Source of the DNA: Flavobacteriales bacterium
GTDB taxonomy: Bacteria > Bacteroidota > Bacteroidia > JANQJC01
Direction of reading: 5' to 3'
Assembly (NCBI GenBank): GCA_028281825.1
Contig: JANQJC010000016.1
Span: 18,373 to 82,372, forward strand
Length of the DNA stretch: 64,000 nt
Shown: one piece after another, positions 1 to 9,624 of the stretch
How the letters are laid out: every line of letters starts with the position of its first letter
How positions within the stretch are numbered: position 1 is the stretch's first letter
Made by a program: the position numbers and the translations under genes
The notes under the pieces: generated by a model
Database searches by the model: none
The model's input: the letters and a program-made list of their open reading frames with translations, nothing else
What the model was told of the DNA's origin: nothing

Positions 1-1024
1 AGGCTGAGATAATGATGCAAGGTTCCTTGAGTTCGTTGATAGCCTTTGATAGCTGGACTTCTCTTACGTACTCCAAACCATTGAAACCAAATGGGTCAGG
101 ATCTTTTTTCATAAATTCTATCATAGGCTCACTAAAGCAACCGGTGTGCTTTCTAAAAATGTCTGTTGCGTTTATGGCCAAGGGGCTATCCACAAACACT
201 TTTACCTTAGGCAGCTTGTCTTTGAAAGCCAACTTATTGAGTGTGTATACCAACTCTTGAGTCTTACCAATACTAAAAGCAGGGATAATCAACTTGCCTT
301 TTTTCACCACGCAAGTTTCCATTACAGCCTGCATAAGCGTCTCGTTTGCTTTATCTACAGTCTCATGAAGCTTGTCGCCGTACGTGCTTTCGCATATAAT
401 AGCATCAGCTTGAGGAAAAACTTGCGGCCTTCTTAAAATCTTATTGATATACCGGCCCACATCCCCTGAAAAGCAAATTCTCTTTTTCCTGTCACCTTCT
501 GTGATTGTTAGATTAACAACGGCACTGCCCAATATATGGCCAGCATCTGTAAACATAACATCCATCTCATCATCTATACTAAATGGCTCATTATAAGGTA
601 CCGTTTCAAAATACTCCATGCATTTTTCAGCATCCTCTTTAGTATAGAGCGCTTCATATGGCTCTAGCCCTTCCCTAAGCCGCCTCTTGTTTATGTACAA
701 AACATCTTGTTCTTGTATATATGCGCTGTCGAAGAGCATTATTTCGGCCAGGTCTCTTGTAGCAGGGGTGCAGATTATCCTTCCTGTAAACCCCTTTTTC
801 ACTAAGCTGGGGATGTTACCCGAATGGTCAATATGTGCATGGGATAACACAAGGTAGTCTACGTCTGAAGGCTCAAAGGGAAAACTTCGGTTCATGCGAT
901 GGCTTTCACCACCCCGCCCTTGAAAAAAACCACAGTCAAGCAGTAGCTTTTTGCCGTTTTTTAGCTCAATAAGGTGCTTGCTTCCAGTTACCTGCCCTGC
1001 AGCACCATGAAAGGTTATCTTCAT
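1..1024 (-). CDS. MBL-fold beta-CASP RNA/metallo-hydrolase (3' part missing)
   Basis: Partial gene running off the window start; about 341 N-terminal residues are present of a family that usually has about 450-470. The translated product starts MKITFHGAAGQVTGSKH and carries the metallo-beta-lactamase signature SHAHIDHSG (H62, H64, D66, H67), a further metal histidine in DAGHILGS (H163), the aspartate in FSGDVG (D188) and the beta-CASP motif CESTYGD (211-217). This places it with the CPSF73/YSH1-like ribonucleases of bacteria; substrate in this organism is unknown. It starts 16 bases after the universal stress protein and has an unusually clear AGGAG ahead of the ATG, so the two probably form one transcript. 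Family call is firm, RNA as substrate is inferred from the family. Confidence 0.9.
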   Translation of the reverse strand, partial: MKITFHGAAGQVTGSKHLIELKNGKKLLLDCGFFQGRGGESHRMNRSFPFEPSDVDYLVLSHAHIDHSGNIPSLVKKGFTGRIICTPATRDLAEIMLFDSAYIQEQDVLYINKRRLREGLEPYEALYTKEDAEKCMEYFETVPYNEPFSIDDEMDVMFTDAGHILGSAVVNLTITEGDRKKRICFSGDVGRYINKILRRPQVFPQADAIICESTYGDKLHETVDKANETLMQAVMETCVVKKGKLIIPAFSIGKTQELVYTLNKLAFKDKLPKVKVFVDSPLAINATDIFRKHTGCFSEPMIEFMKKDPDPFGFNGLEYVREVQLSKAINELKEPCIIISA

Positions 1025-1040
1025 TAAGAAAAGCTCCTAT

Positions 1041-1868
1041 TTAAAAATCGTGTAGTACCAAAAGTGGTAATTTCACATGATTGGCTACTTGCTTTGTAAC
1101 GCTCTTGTGGAAAAGCCTGTCAAAGAAACTCACTTTTCTTTCAACCATGGCAAGCATATCTACGGCGTTGTTGGAGATGTACTCATTAATACCTGCTTCA
1201 ATATCATCATTCTCTAAAAAGGCGAATTCTAATGAAACTCCCTGAAAAAAGGCATTCAACTTCAAGCCTTCTATGGCTTCATCGGCATCAGTAGTTTCTC
1301 CTTTCTTCATTACGTTAAGTAGTGTAATGGTAGCTCCAAATTTCAAGGCAATTTCCTTTAGTGCAGTAAGCTTCGATACATCTTTGAGTGAGCCGTAATC
1401 AGCAGCAAATACGATGTTTTTTGGAATCTTGTACTCAGCACTCTCAGGGATTGCCAACACGGGAGCTATAGCTCGTTTAATTACTGCTGAAGTAACACTT
1501 CCTACAAATACTTCCATCAACCCACTGGAGCCTTTTGTTCCCATTACTATAAAATCAGCCGCCTGTTTTTTAGCAACCTTTTCTATCTCACTCACAGCCT
1601 CTCCCTGCGTTGATATACCTTCTACTTTGCTATCAGGGTTTTTTAGCTTCCCCCGCAGTTCATTAAGTTGCTTTTCAATGCCTTTTCTTGAGTCTTGTTC
1701 AATAATATCAGTAACGGATACCATCACCTCTGAAGTAGAGTAAGGCATTTCAAAAGAGTTGACAAGCACAAATCGGTATGCTTCTTCATCACTAAATATT
1801 GAAAAAGCATACTTAGCTGCGTTTTTCGCATTATCAGAAAAATCGGTTGGGAGAAGGATAGTCTTCAT
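1041..1868 (-). CDS. Tandem-domain universal stress protein (UspA family)
   Basis: 275 residues with two UspA domains, roughly 1-145 and 150-275. The first domain ends with the nucleotide-binding pattern G-x2-G-x9-G-S (G110, G113, G123, S124), so it should bind ATP. The second domain has lost this pattern (it reads ERKVSFFDRLFHKS at the same place) and is probably a non-binding partner domain, a common arrangement in the phylum. Cytoplasmic, no signal peptide. First gene of a likely two-gene unit with the beta-CASP hydrolase. The role in stress adaptation is inferred from the family only. Confidence 0.93.
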   Translation of the reverse strand: MKTILLPTDFSDNAKNAAKYAFSIFSDEEAYRFVLVNSFEMPYSTSEVMVSVTDIIEQDSRKGIEKQLNELRGKLKNPDSKVEGISTQGEAVSEIEKVAKKQAADFIVMGTKGSSGLMEVFVGSVTSAVIKRAIAPVLAIPESAEYKIPKNIVFAADYGSLKDVSKLTALKEIALKFGATITLLNVMKKGETTDADEAIEGLKLNAFFQGVSLEFAFLENDDIEAGINEYISNNAVDMLAMVERKVSFFDRLFHKSVTKQVANHVKLPLLVLHDF

Positions 1869-2084
1869 ACACAGGGTGTCTTAATGGTTCATTGTTGATA
1901 TTCGAAATAAATATACCACAAATAGTATTTATCTTTTTTGGGTTAATCATAAACGCATGTAAAATTCAAACACTTTAATGTTTTTTAATATGATAAATGT
2001 CATTATTTTGCCTGATGCTCATCATAGATTAAGCAAATTTCATAAATGATTTTTGTAAGTGAGATTAATCATTAAATAACACCC

Positions 2085-2363
2085 GTGAGCAAGGAAAACA
2101 AGCAAATAGCTGAAGTTTTAAAAACTATCGGCAATCCATTAAGGATAGGTATCATAAGGTTGCTTGAAATGAATGGGGAGATGTCAGTTACAGCCATGTG
2201 CAAGGCTCTCAAGGCTGAGCAATCGCTAACATCACATCATTTGAACAACCTTAGACAAAAGAATATCATAGCAAATCGCAGGAATGGTAAAGAAGTGATA
2301 TACTCTTTAGCTTCTGATGCTACAGTAAAGTTACTAGATTCCGTCAAGGCAGACTTTTTATAA
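2085..2363 (+). CDS. Small ArsR-type winged-helix transcriptional regulator
   Basis: 92 residues, almost nothing but a winged helix-turn-helix: an N-terminal helix (LKTIGNPLRIGIIRLLE), a recognition helix around AEQSLTSHHLNNLRQKN and a beta-wing (NRRNGKEVIYSL). The start is GTG, because an in-frame stop lies four codons upstream and no ATG occurs before the domain. It has a single cysteine (AMCKA) and lacks the paired cysteine metal site of ArsR/SmtB, so it probably senses something other than thiophilic metals or acts through a partner. It lies divergent to the stress protein at 1041-1868, which makes that gene a natural candidate target; this is inference. Confidence 0.85.
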   Translation: MSKENKQIAEVLKTIGNPLRIGIIRLLEMNGEMSVTAMCKALKAEQSLTSHHLNNLRQKNIIANRRNGKEVIYSLASDATVKLLDSVKADFL

Positions 2364-2472
2364 CATCGCGTTTGCGAAGATTGCATTGAGGACACGGGAA
2401 AGTGAGCCAGTTTTTTCAGTTGTAAAATAAATTACTTAACTTACTGGTTACTAACCCCTTAAATCCTCTATT

Positions 2473-2658
2473 ATGAACAGCAAGAAATTAATTGGTTTTG
2501 CAATCGCTTTCGTGTCTTTTGTTCTGCTTTTCAAGCCAGCCTTTATTGACATAGGAGAAATTAACCCCACGGTGCAACTCATGGCATACTTGGGTATGCT
2601 TGCTGGAGCTATTGTGGCTGGTGTTTTAACTAACGGTGGCGAAGAGAAAAGCCACTAA
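2473..2658 (+). CDS. Small two-helix membrane protein of unknown function
   Basis: 61 residues with two hydrophobic segments, about residues 6-26 (IGFAIAFVSFVLLFKPAF) and 35-54 (QLMAYLGMLAGAIVAGVLT), joined by a short polar turn and ending in the charged tail GGEEKSH. No family recognised. It starts at a clean ATG 109 bases after the ArsR-type gene and stops 4 bases before the convergent ribonucleotide reductase. The coding call rests on the membrane-protein composition and tight packing; function unknown. Confidence 0.65.
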   Translation: MNSKKLIGFAIAFVSFVLLFKPAFIDIGEINPTVQLMAYLGMLAGAIVAGVLTNGGEEKSH

Positions 2659-2661
2659 AGC

Positions 2662-5253
2662 TTAACCACACTTACTGTGTCCACAGCTTTTGCAGTTAAG
2701 GCATCCTTCTTCATATATCAATGCTGCATCGCCACATTCTGAACAAACGTTATCAACCGGGGTGGTGCCATCGGGGATGAATTTTTTCAAAGCCCTAACC
2801 ACACCATTTTTCCAAGTGTTCAGTGATTCATCGTTCAGGTGAAGGTCTGACACCATGTCAACTGCAAACTGCAATGGCATACCATGTCGCAGCACGCCTG
2901 AGATTAACTTGGCATAGTTCCAGTATTCTGAGTCAAATGCACGAGATAAGCCACCTAGTATCATTTCGTAGCCATCCTTGTCCATATACTTAAAGTCGTA
3001 GCGAGAGCCGTTTTCATTCTTGCGTTTCAGTACCCAGCCTTTGTTTACATAACTTGGTATGTCGAATGAGTCTTCAGCTTTTCCGGTAAATATTTCGTAA
3101 GGCCTATCATTAAGTATTCCAACTACGGCAATCCACTTTTCTGAGTCATTCATAAAGCGCACTACTTCAGCTTCTAATTCTTCTGGCCTTTTTGGCGCGC
3201 GAGTTTCTTGAAACTCATTCACTTTACCTTCCTGTGCCTTCTTATTATCGCTATCAGATACCAATACACCTGAACGTGAGCCATCGCGATAGACAGTGAT
3301 GCCTTTACAGCCACTTTCCCACCCCGTCTGGTATATCTGCCCAACCAAATCTTCAGTCACCTCATTAGGCACATTCACAGTTACACTAATGGAATGGTCC
3401 ACCCATTGCTGTACTGAGCCTTGTAATTTTACTTTTTGCACCCAATCTACATCATTGGCAGTGGCTTTATCATATGGCGACTTAGCGATTACTTCCTTCA
3501 ATTCTTCATCACCCATAGCCTTTACCTGCTCAAGGTCATAGCCATTCAATTGTAACCAAGTTGCAAAATGATGATGAAATACATGATACTCTTCCCATGA
3601 GTCACCCACTTCATCTACAAAGTCAACGCGGGCTTTTTGGTCATTAGGGTTTACCTTTTTGCGGCGCTTGTATGCAGGCATAAAAACTGGTTCCAATCCA
3701 GAAGTAGTCTGTGTCATTAAGCTGGTAGTGCCTGTAGGAGCAATAGTTAATAAAGCAATATTCCTACGGCCATACTTCAGCATGTCTTTATGTAACTCAG
3801 GGTCAGCCTTCGCAATTCTTTCTATAAAAGGGTTGTTCTCTTCCCTTGCCGGGTCAAACACTTTAAAAGGTCCCCTGTCTTTCGCCATCTCTACTGAAGA
3901 GCGGTAAGCTTCAATAGCAAGGTTCTTATGCACCTTGGTGCTAAAGAAAATAGATTCATCAGAGCCGTAACGCATACCCAATGCAGCCAGCATATCACCT
4001 TCAGCGGTAATGCCAACACCAGTCCTTCTACCTTCCAGGCATTTCGTCCTAATGTTTTGCCATAAGTTATGTTCCACCCTTTTCACTTCACTGGTTTCTG
4101 GGTCAGCATCTATTTTTTTTATGATTTCATCTATCTTCTCAATCTCCAGGTCAACTATGTCATCCATGATGCGTTGAGCTAGTCTCGCATGTTTTTTGAA
4201 CAATGGAAAGTCGAATTGAGCATCGTTGGAGAATGGTTCTTTTACATACGAGAACAGGTTGATGGCCAACAAGCGACAACTGTCATAAGGACAAAGGGGT
4301 ATCTCACCACAGGGGTTAGTGGATACGGTTTTGAAGCCTAAATCAGCATAGCGGTCAGGAATAGACTCATTAATAATGGTATCCCAGAAAAGTATTCCAG
4401 GCTCTGCAGATTGCCATGCATTGTGAACGATTTTTGCCCACAACTTTTGGGCATCTATTTCTTTCGTCACAGTTGGGTTAGCTGAGTCAACGGGAAACTG
4501 TTGCACATAAGGCTCTCCGCTAGCCACCGCTTTCATAAATTCATCATCTATCCTCACAGAAACATTGGCTCCTGTTACTTTAGTGCCATCCATCTTGGCA
4601 TCGATAAACTTTTCTGCATCAGGGTGTTTGATAGAGATACTTAACATCAGGGCACCACGCCTACCGTCTTGTGCTACTTCGCGTGTAGAGTTAGAGTAAC
4701 GCTCCATGAATGGCACCACACCAGTTGAAGTAAGTGCTGAGTTTTTAACTGGTGAGCCGGCAGGACGGATGTGCGATAAGTCATGCCCTACGCCCCCACG
4801 CCTTTTCATCAATTGCACCTGCTCTTCATCAATTTTCATGATGCCACCATAGGAGTCTGAGGTTCCATCATTACCAATTACAAAGCAATTGCTAAGCGAT
4901 GCTATTTGATATTTATTGCCAATGCCTGTCATAGGCCCGCCTTGTGGCACTATGTACTTAAATCCCCTAAGCACATCAAAAATTTCTTCCTCACTCAAGG
5001 GGTTGGGATACTTAGCTTCAATACGGGCAATTTCTTTTGCCATGCGTCGATGCATGTCATCAGGAGTTAACTCAAAAATATTACCAAATGAATCTTTTAA
5101 AGCATACTTATTAATCCAAACACTGGCAGCTAATTCATCGCCATTGAAATACTTTTTGGATGCCTCAAAACACTCATCATAAGTGTAGGACTTTCTTCCG
5201 TTTGAACTTGGTTCGGCCACGTCGGTAGTTTTTTCTTCAGTTTCGGTCAGCAT
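2662..5253 (-). CDS. nrdJ: Adenosylcobalamin-dependent (class II) ribonucleotide reductase
   Basis: 863 residues. Reduces ribonucleotides to deoxyribonucleotides for DNA synthesis using a B12-derived radical, without oxygen need. Visible active site: first redox cysteine in SLSNCFV (C123), radical-site cluster NPCGE (N313, C315, E317) and the second redox cysteine in PYDSC (C326). The C-terminal 27 residues contain CSEC and CLNCKSC plus a final HSKCG, a zinc-ribbon/redox tail typical of this NrdJ group. No NrdB-like gene is adjacent, in agreement with class II. The upstream region 5254-5449 shows no B12-box and no clear NrdR-box pair. The two preceding residues before MLTETEEK offer no alternative start. 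Confidence 0.95.
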   Translation of the reverse strand: MLTETEEKTTDVAEPSSNGRKSYTYDECFEASKKYFNGDELAASVWINKYALKDSFGNIFELTPDDMHRRMAKEIARIEAKYPNPLSEEEIFDVLRGFKYIVPQGGPMTGIGNKYQIASLSNCFVIGNDGTSDSYGGIMKIDEEQVQLMKRRGGVGHDLSHIRPAGSPVKNSALTSTGVVPFMERYSNSTREVAQDGRRGALMLSISIKHPDAEKFIDAKMDGTKVTGANVSVRIDDEFMKAVASGEPYVQQFPVDSANPTVTKEIDAQKLWAKIVHNAWQSAEPGILFWDTIINESIPDRYADLGFKTVSTNPCGEIPLCPYDSCRLLAINLFSYVKEPFSNDAQFDFPLFKKHARLAQRIMDDIVDLEIEKIDEIIKKIDADPETSEVKRVEHNLWQNIRTKCLEGRRTGVGITAEGDMLAALGMRYGSDESIFFSTKVHKNLAIEAYRSSVEMAKDRGPFKVFDPAREENNPFIERIAKADPELHKDMLKYGRRNIALLTIAPTGTTSLMTQTTSGLEPVFMPAYKRRKKVNPNDQKARVDFVDEVGDSWEEYHVFHHHFATWLQLNGYDLEQVKAMGDEELKEVIAKSPYDKATANDVDWVQKVKLQGSVQQWVDHSISVTVNVPNEVTEDLVGQIYQTGWESGCKGITVYRDGSRSGVLVSDSDNKKAQEGKVNEFQETRAPKRPEELEAEVVRFMNDSEKWIAVVGILNDRPYEIFTGKAEDSFDIPSYVNKGWVLKRKNENGSRYDFKYMDKDGYEMILGGLSRAFDSEYWNYAKLISGVLRHGMPLQFAVDMVSDLHLNDESLNTWKNGVVRALKKFIPDGTTPVDNVCSECGDAALIYEEGCLNCKSCGHSKCG

Positions 5254-5449
5254 GGTAAATCTCCTGTTTAAAGATAAAAAAATGAACTATAAATCGCAGG
5301 TTTTATGCGGGATAGAGGGCGTATCCAACGACTTGCAATTTAGTAAAACTTAACGGCTTGCCACACCAAAAAGTGCAGAGTTATCAAATAGTTTTCAACG
5401 GGCAATTGTTCTTTACTTTAAAGTAAATTTGTGAATAAACTGTAAACCT

Positions 5450-6214
5450 ATGTCAATAACATCTCAAACAGAATTAGAAGGAATGGAGCAGGTGAGTCAG
5501 GCTGTTGCCATTACCTTGAAAAAGATGCGTGAATACGCTGAATCCGGAATGTCAACCCAAGAGTTGGATGATTATGGTAGAGATATTCTAGAACATTTTG
5601 GAGCGAAGTCTGCTCCTAAAATGGCGTATAATTTTCCAGGATGGACATGCATAAGTGTAAATAATGAAATTGCCCATGGCATACCATCAATTAGCACCAT
5701 TCTTAAAGAAGGTGATTTAGTAAATATTGATGTGTCAGCAGAATTAGATGGTTTTTGGGCAGATAATGGCGGCTCATTTGTATTAGGTGAAGATGCACAC
5801 GGACATCAAACCCTAGTGGACGCGTCAAGGGGAATACTTCACAAGGCAATACACAATATTAAAGGAGGAGTAAAAATTGCTGAAATAGGAGGCTTGATAG
5901 AAAGGGAAGCCAAAAAAGCTGGCTTTAAAGTGATAAAGAACCTGGTAGGGCATGGAGTAGGCCGCAGCTTGCACGAAGAGCCTAATGAAATTCCTAACTT
6001 CAAGGATAGAAGTAATAAAAGCCGTTTCAGGAAAAATTCAGTGGTTGCTGTTGAGACTTTTATTTCAACTCAGGGAACCATTGCCTATCAGCAGAATGAT
6101 GGTTGGACATTAAAGACCAATGATGGAAGCTATGTGGCCCAACATGAGCATACCATAATTATTACTGATGGCAGGCCGATTATCTTAACTGAAGCAAATG
6201 GGGTATGGGATTAA
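5450..6214 (+). CDS. map: Methionine aminopeptidase type I
   Basis: 254 residues. Removes the initiator methionine from new proteins in the cytoplasm. The full metal-binding set is present at the expected spacing: D94, D105, H168, E202 and E233, with the substrate histidine H76 in NNEIAHG. A phylum-type -7 box, TAAATTTG, lies at 5424-5431, about 20 bases before the ATG; a TTG at 5406-5408 is a little close for a standard -33. Unlike in many bacteria it is not inside a ribosomal operon here. Its stop overlaps the convergent thioredoxin-like gene by 4 bases. Confidence 0.96.
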   Translation: MSITSQTELEGMEQVSQAVAITLKKMREYAESGMSTQELDDYGRDILEHFGAKSAPKMAYNFPGWTCISVNNEIAHGIPSISTILKEGDLVNIDVSAELDGFWADNGGSFVLGEDAHGHQTLVDASRGILHKAIHNIKGGVKIAEIGGLIEREAKKAGFKVIKNLVGHGVGRSLHEEPNEIPNFKDRSNKSRFRKNSVVAVETFISTQGTIAYQQNDGWTLKTNDGSYVAQHEHTIIITDGRPIILTEANGVWD

Positions 6215-6693
6215 TCAACAAACCCCTCCAAAACTTCTTCCAGTTCCCCTTCATGAAATTTCTTTTCGTAAAATTTTTCCTTACCTAATTTGCCATTGCG
6301 CACAATAGTGGCAGGTATGGCTCCACTCCAATCAGGGCTAAAAACAGGTATCCAGCTATTGGGTTTAGGCTCTGAGAAAAGCACAACTGTTGACTTCAAT
6401 TGCTTTTCTTCAAGGTAGGGCATAAGGCGGGTAGCCATGTGTTTCTCACCATCCATACTGGCAAGGATAACTTTTACTTTTTTGTTTTTATAGTCTTCTG
6501 TTATTTGGTCGATGTAGGGTAGTTCTTCCACACATGGCACGCACCAGGTAGCCCAAAAATTAAGGATGTAAGTAGTGTCATTATCCTGGATATACATCTC
6601 CTGCAATTGCTTCAAACCCACCACAGGAACATCTTGCGAAAAACCCAAACAAGGTATAAACAACAATATTGAAAGTAGTTTTTTCATCTTCAT
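6211..6693 (-). CDS. TlpA/ResA-like periplasmic thioredoxin-fold protein
   Basis: 160 residues from the chosen ATG (MKMKKLLSILLFIPC...); an ATG five codons upstream (6708) gives a poorer signal peptide. The N-terminus is a signal peptide cleaved after roughly GFSQ. The thioredoxin motif is WCVPC within FWATWCVPCVEEL, and a later proline is in IPATIVRNG (the cis-Pro loop), so both redox and fold features are intact. Likely a thiol-disulfide reductant of exported proteins; partner unknown. Converges on map with a 4-base overlap. Confidence 0.88.
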   Translation of the reverse strand: MKMKKLLSILLFIPCLGFSQDVPVVGLKQLQEMYIQDNDTTYILNFWATWCVPCVEELPYIDQITEDYKNKKVKVILASMDGEKHMATRLMPYLEEKQLKSTVVLFSEPKPNSWIPVFSPDWSGAIPATIVRNGKLGKEKFYEKKFHEGELEEVLEGFVD

Positions 6694-6737
6694 TTTACAC
6701 CCCCTCATTGAAAGTTATTTTGCTTTAACTAGGCTGT

Positions 6738-6796
6738 TCGTCCCCCTCAAGAGGGACGATATTCCAAAAGTACTGAATGCTCTTCAGAGAGAGGGT
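6738..6796. repeat. REP-like short inverted repeats
   Basis: A 7-base inverted repeat, TCGTCCC (6738-6744) and GGGACGA (6753-6759), encloses CCTCAAGA; a second similar GAGAGAGGGTGT string follows at about 6778. The wording (CCCTC...GAGGG...GGTGT) resembles the element at 53114-53143, so this looks like a worn copy of a dispersed intergenic repeat. No T-run follows on either strand, which argues against a terminator. Confidence 0.4.
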
Positions 6797-6799
6797 GTA

Positions 6800-8416
6800 C
6801 TAAACAAACGCTAGCACTTCCTTGTACTCTTTGTCAAACTCAGCAAGTTGTTTTTGCCTTTCTGTATCGTCCCAGCCCAATAATTGGGCAAATGCTTCAG
6901 CAAAGATAGGAAGCTCAGCTTCCACATCCTGTATCTTGAAGTATAACCTTCCGGTTCTTCTTATCATGAAATCGCACAAATTTCCTGCCATTTCATAGTT
7001 TACAACATACCACGCTTCAGCAACATCAATCACGGTCTCTTTGTTCTCAGCTTGCTGGTAGATTTCATAAGCGCGTTTGATGATAACATCAGTATTACTG
7101 CCGTAGCGTCTAACCAGTGCAGCGATTTTCTTAGGGTTATTGCAAACCTGCTTGGCTTCATCAATCTTATTGTCAGTATATTCAGCAATCATTTTCCTCG
7201 ATTGGAAATCACCACCCTCTAGTTTAATCTTGTCGGTAATACAGCTCTTACCTGAAACCAAATCAACCACTCTTTCAGCCATCTTACGATAGCCCGTAAG
7301 CTTACCGCCAGCAATGGAAATCAAGCCTGACTCTGAAATGAATATCTCGTCCTTTCTAGATAACTCAGATGGTGATTTTCCATCTTCATGTATCAACGGC
7401 CTTAGCCCACACCAAGATGAAATCACGTCACTTTCTTCTAGCGGCTCAATTTTGAAAAGCCTGTTCACAGCTGCAAGAAGGTAGTTGACATCATCCTTTG
7501 TCACTTTTGGTCTCTCTAATTGTTTTTTGTAATTGGTGTCGGTAGTTCCAATATAGGTTTGCCCTTCACGCGGGATGGTAAAAATCATCCGTCCATCACC
7601 CACATCAAAATACATGGCATTTTGAATGGGGAATTTTTCATGGGGTACTACCAAATGCACCCCCTTGGTATGATGTAAGCGCTTCCCCTCTAGTGAGTTG
7701 TCTTTCTCTCTGAGAGTATCTACCCATGGGCCAGCTGCATTCACTATCTTTTTGGCTTTTATTTCCATCTTGGTGCCACCCGTCAGGTCTTCGGCCATCA
7801 CCGCAGTTACTTTATTTCCGTCATACACAAAGTTTTTAGCTTCCATGTAGTTTAGGCATAACGCTCCTTTTGAGGCGGCTGTTTTCATTACCTCTACGGT
7901 AAGCCGTGCGTCATCAGTTCTGTACTCTGTGTATGTAGCACTGCCAATAAGCTCGTCTTCCTTCAAAAGAGGCTCTAACTTCATCGTTTCCTCTTTCTTG
8001 AACATTTTTCTGCGCTCCTTGCGTTTTACCCCAGCCAGCCAATCATAAACATAAATACCAAACGAGGAAGAATACCATCCCAATGAACCGCCCTTGATAA
8101 CAGGCAACACCATTTTCTCAGGGATTACCAGATGAGGGGCGTTACGGTATACAATTTCTCTCTCTTTGCCGACTTCACTCACCAGTTTAAATTCAAATTG
8201 CTTGAGGTAACGCAAGCCCCCATGTATCAATTTGGTAGAACGGCTGCTGGTGCCTGCAGCAAAATCCTGTTTTTCAATTAATGCAACTGAAAGTCCTCTG
8301 GTGGCTGCATCCAATGCAATGCCAGCTCCTGTAATACCCCCACCAATCACCAATAAGTCAAATTCGCTGGATGAAAGAAGGTCAATTGATTGAGGACGCT
8401 CTAAGGCTGAAAACAC
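6800..8416 (-). CDS. glpD: FAD-dependent glycerol-3-phosphate dehydrogenase
   Basis: 538 residues. Oxidises glycerol-3-phosphate to dihydroxyacetone phosphate, passing electrons to the quinone pool; peripheral inner-membrane enzyme. The N-terminal FAD-binding fingerprint is VIGGGITGAG (23-32), followed by the family motif SSRSTKLIHGGLRYL near residue 58. FTIPREGQTYIGTTDT and ISIAGGKLTGYRKMA mark the rest of the DAO fold, and the C-terminal helical domain (about 390-538) is complete. No glpK or glpF is next to it. The gene is flanked by short intergenic stretches and seems to be transcribed alone. Confidence 0.95.
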   Translation of the reverse strand: MFSALERPQSIDLLSSSEFDLLVIGGGITGAGIALDAATRGLSVALIEKQDFAAGTSSRSTKLIHGGLRYLKQFEFKLVSEVGKEREIVYRNAPHLVIPEKMVLPVIKGGSLGWYSSSFGIYVYDWLAGVKRKERRKMFKKEETMKLEPLLKEDELIGSATYTEYRTDDARLTVEVMKTAASKGALCLNYMEAKNFVYDGNKVTAVMAEDLTGGTKMEIKAKKIVNAAGPWVDTLREKDNSLEGKRLHHTKGVHLVVPHEKFPIQNAMYFDVGDGRMIFTIPREGQTYIGTTDTNYKKQLERPKVTKDDVNYLLAAVNRLFKIEPLEESDVISSWCGLRPLIHEDGKSPSELSRKDEIFISESGLISIAGGKLTGYRKMAERVVDLVSGKSCITDKIKLEGGDFQSRKMIAEYTDNKIDEAKQVCNNPKKIAALVRRYGSNTDVIIKRAYEIYQQAENKETVIDVAEAWYVVNYEMAGNLCDFMIRRTGRLYFKIQDVEAELPIFAEAFAQLLGWDDTERQKQLAEFDKEYKEVLAFV

Positions 8417-8505
8417 GGCAGTAAATATCTTGGCTATGATTTGAGGCTACGAAATAAGGAATATTTGCCCAAATGGCGTAAGGAAAAGAGAGGATGAATA
8501 GTGAT

Positions 8506-9564
8506 TTAGGCCTCTTTTTTAGATGAAGTAGCCAATATCTTCTTTAAGTTGGGCCTCAAGCGACTCTTGTATATGTTGTTTTCTTTTTTCAAATTGCCTT
8601 TCCTGCGAGCTACTTGCTCTTCTTTAGGCAAGTGTATTATTTCCTGGCACTCAGGGGTGCAGCATCCTTCATATTTTTCAGAGCAACTCGGGCATTGTAT
8701 AAAAAGTAAATGGCATTCAGCATTAGCGCAGTTGGTATGTGTATCGCAAGGCTCACCACATTGGTGGCAGGTGCTGATGATATCATCAGTAATGCGCTCA
8801 CCTAAACGCTCATCAAACACAAAGTTCTTGCCTATATATTTTGACTCCAGTCCTTTCTCCTTTATCTGCTGGGCATAGGAAATGATACCACCGTGCAATT
8901 GGTTAACATCCGTGAAGCCATTGTGTTTCATCCATGCGCTGGCTTTCTCACAGCGTATACCGCCCGTGCAATACATTAAAACCTTATTGTCTTTTTTGTT
9001 GTCAAGAATTTTAACGACCTCCTGAAGCTCCTCTTTAAACGTGTCCACTTCAGGGCATATCGCACCAACAAAATGACCGACTTCACTCTCATAGTAGTTA
9101 CGCATATCCACCACAATTGTATTTGGGTCTTCCAGCGCAGCGTTGAATTCTTCGGCAGAGAGGTGATTGCCCACATTAGTGACATCAAATGTATCGTCGT
9201 TGAGACCATCAGCCACGATTTTCTCACGGACCTTGATAGTGAGTTTGTAGAATGACTTGCCATCATCTTCTAACGCCATCTTCAAGGGCATATTTTGCAG
9301 ATAGGTGATATTTTCCATTACAGCAATAAAGGCATCCCAATTATCTTCAGGAACACTCATCTGGGCATTGATGCCTTCGCGGGCCACATATATCCTGCCG
9401 AAGCAGTTTAGCTTGGCCAGCTCATAATATAAATGGTCACGGAAAAAAGCAGGGTTTTGGATAATAACATATCGGTAGAATGAAACCGTTGTGCGTTTGA
9501 ACGGTTCTTCCATCAACTTCTTGCGAGCTTCTTCCTTGCTCAATTTATTATACAGGGTAATCAT
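8506..9564 (-). CDS. trhO: tRNA uridine(34) hydroxylase, rhodanese-related
   Basis: 352 residues. Belongs to the YceA/TrhO family that installs 5-hydroxyuridine at tRNA position 34. An N-terminal ferredoxin-like domain (1-120) is followed by a rhodanese domain with the active-site loop CTGGIRCEK (C199 to K207), and a C-terminal cysteine-rich zinc-binding tail ([24 protein letters not shown]) that is typical of the longer members. The start MITLYNKL is the only reasonable ATG. Reaction assigned from the family; the sequence features are all present. Confidence 0.92.
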   Translation of the reverse strand: MITLYNKLSKEEARKKLMEEPFKRTTVSFYRYVIIQNPAFFRDHLYYELAKLNCFGRIYVAREGINAQMSVPEDNWDAFIAVMENITYLQNMPLKMALEDDGKSFYKLTIKVREKIVADGLNDDTFDVTNVGNHLSAEEFNAALEDPNTIVVDMRNYYESEVGHFVGAICPEVDTFKEELQEVVKILDNKKDNKVLMYCTGGIRCEKASAWMKHNGFTDVNQLHGGIISYAQQIKEKGLESKYIGKNFVFDERLGERITDDIISTCHQCGEPCDTHTNCANAECHLLFIQCPSCSEKYEGCCTPECQEIIHLPKEEQVARRKGNLKKENNIYKSRLRPNLKKILATSSKKEA

Positions 9565-9624
9565 ACTTTTCAGAAAAGAGGTGTAAATTTAGGGAAATCC
9601 AGTTTATTCAACCACTGACATTGG

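Noticed and set aside
1869..2084. tRNA or small RNA in the longest intergenic gap
   Set aside because: AT-rich with no cloverleaf, TTCGA-type T-loop or terminator hairpin that I can find; it most likely holds divergent promoters.
2662..5253. Plus-strand open frames inside the ribonucleotide reductase gene (for example 3296-3541, 4916-5182)
   Set aside because: They are shadows of a conserved enzyme on the other strand, with no family resemblance and no upstream signals.
5254..5449. Cobalamin riboswitch ahead of nrdJ
   Set aside because: The conserved B12-box wording is not found on the minus strand; only AT-rich sequence and a -7 box for map are visible.
6738..6759. Terminator for glpD or the thioredoxin-like gene
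   Set aside because: An inverted repeat exists but no T-run follows on either strand; it fits a REP-like fragment better.
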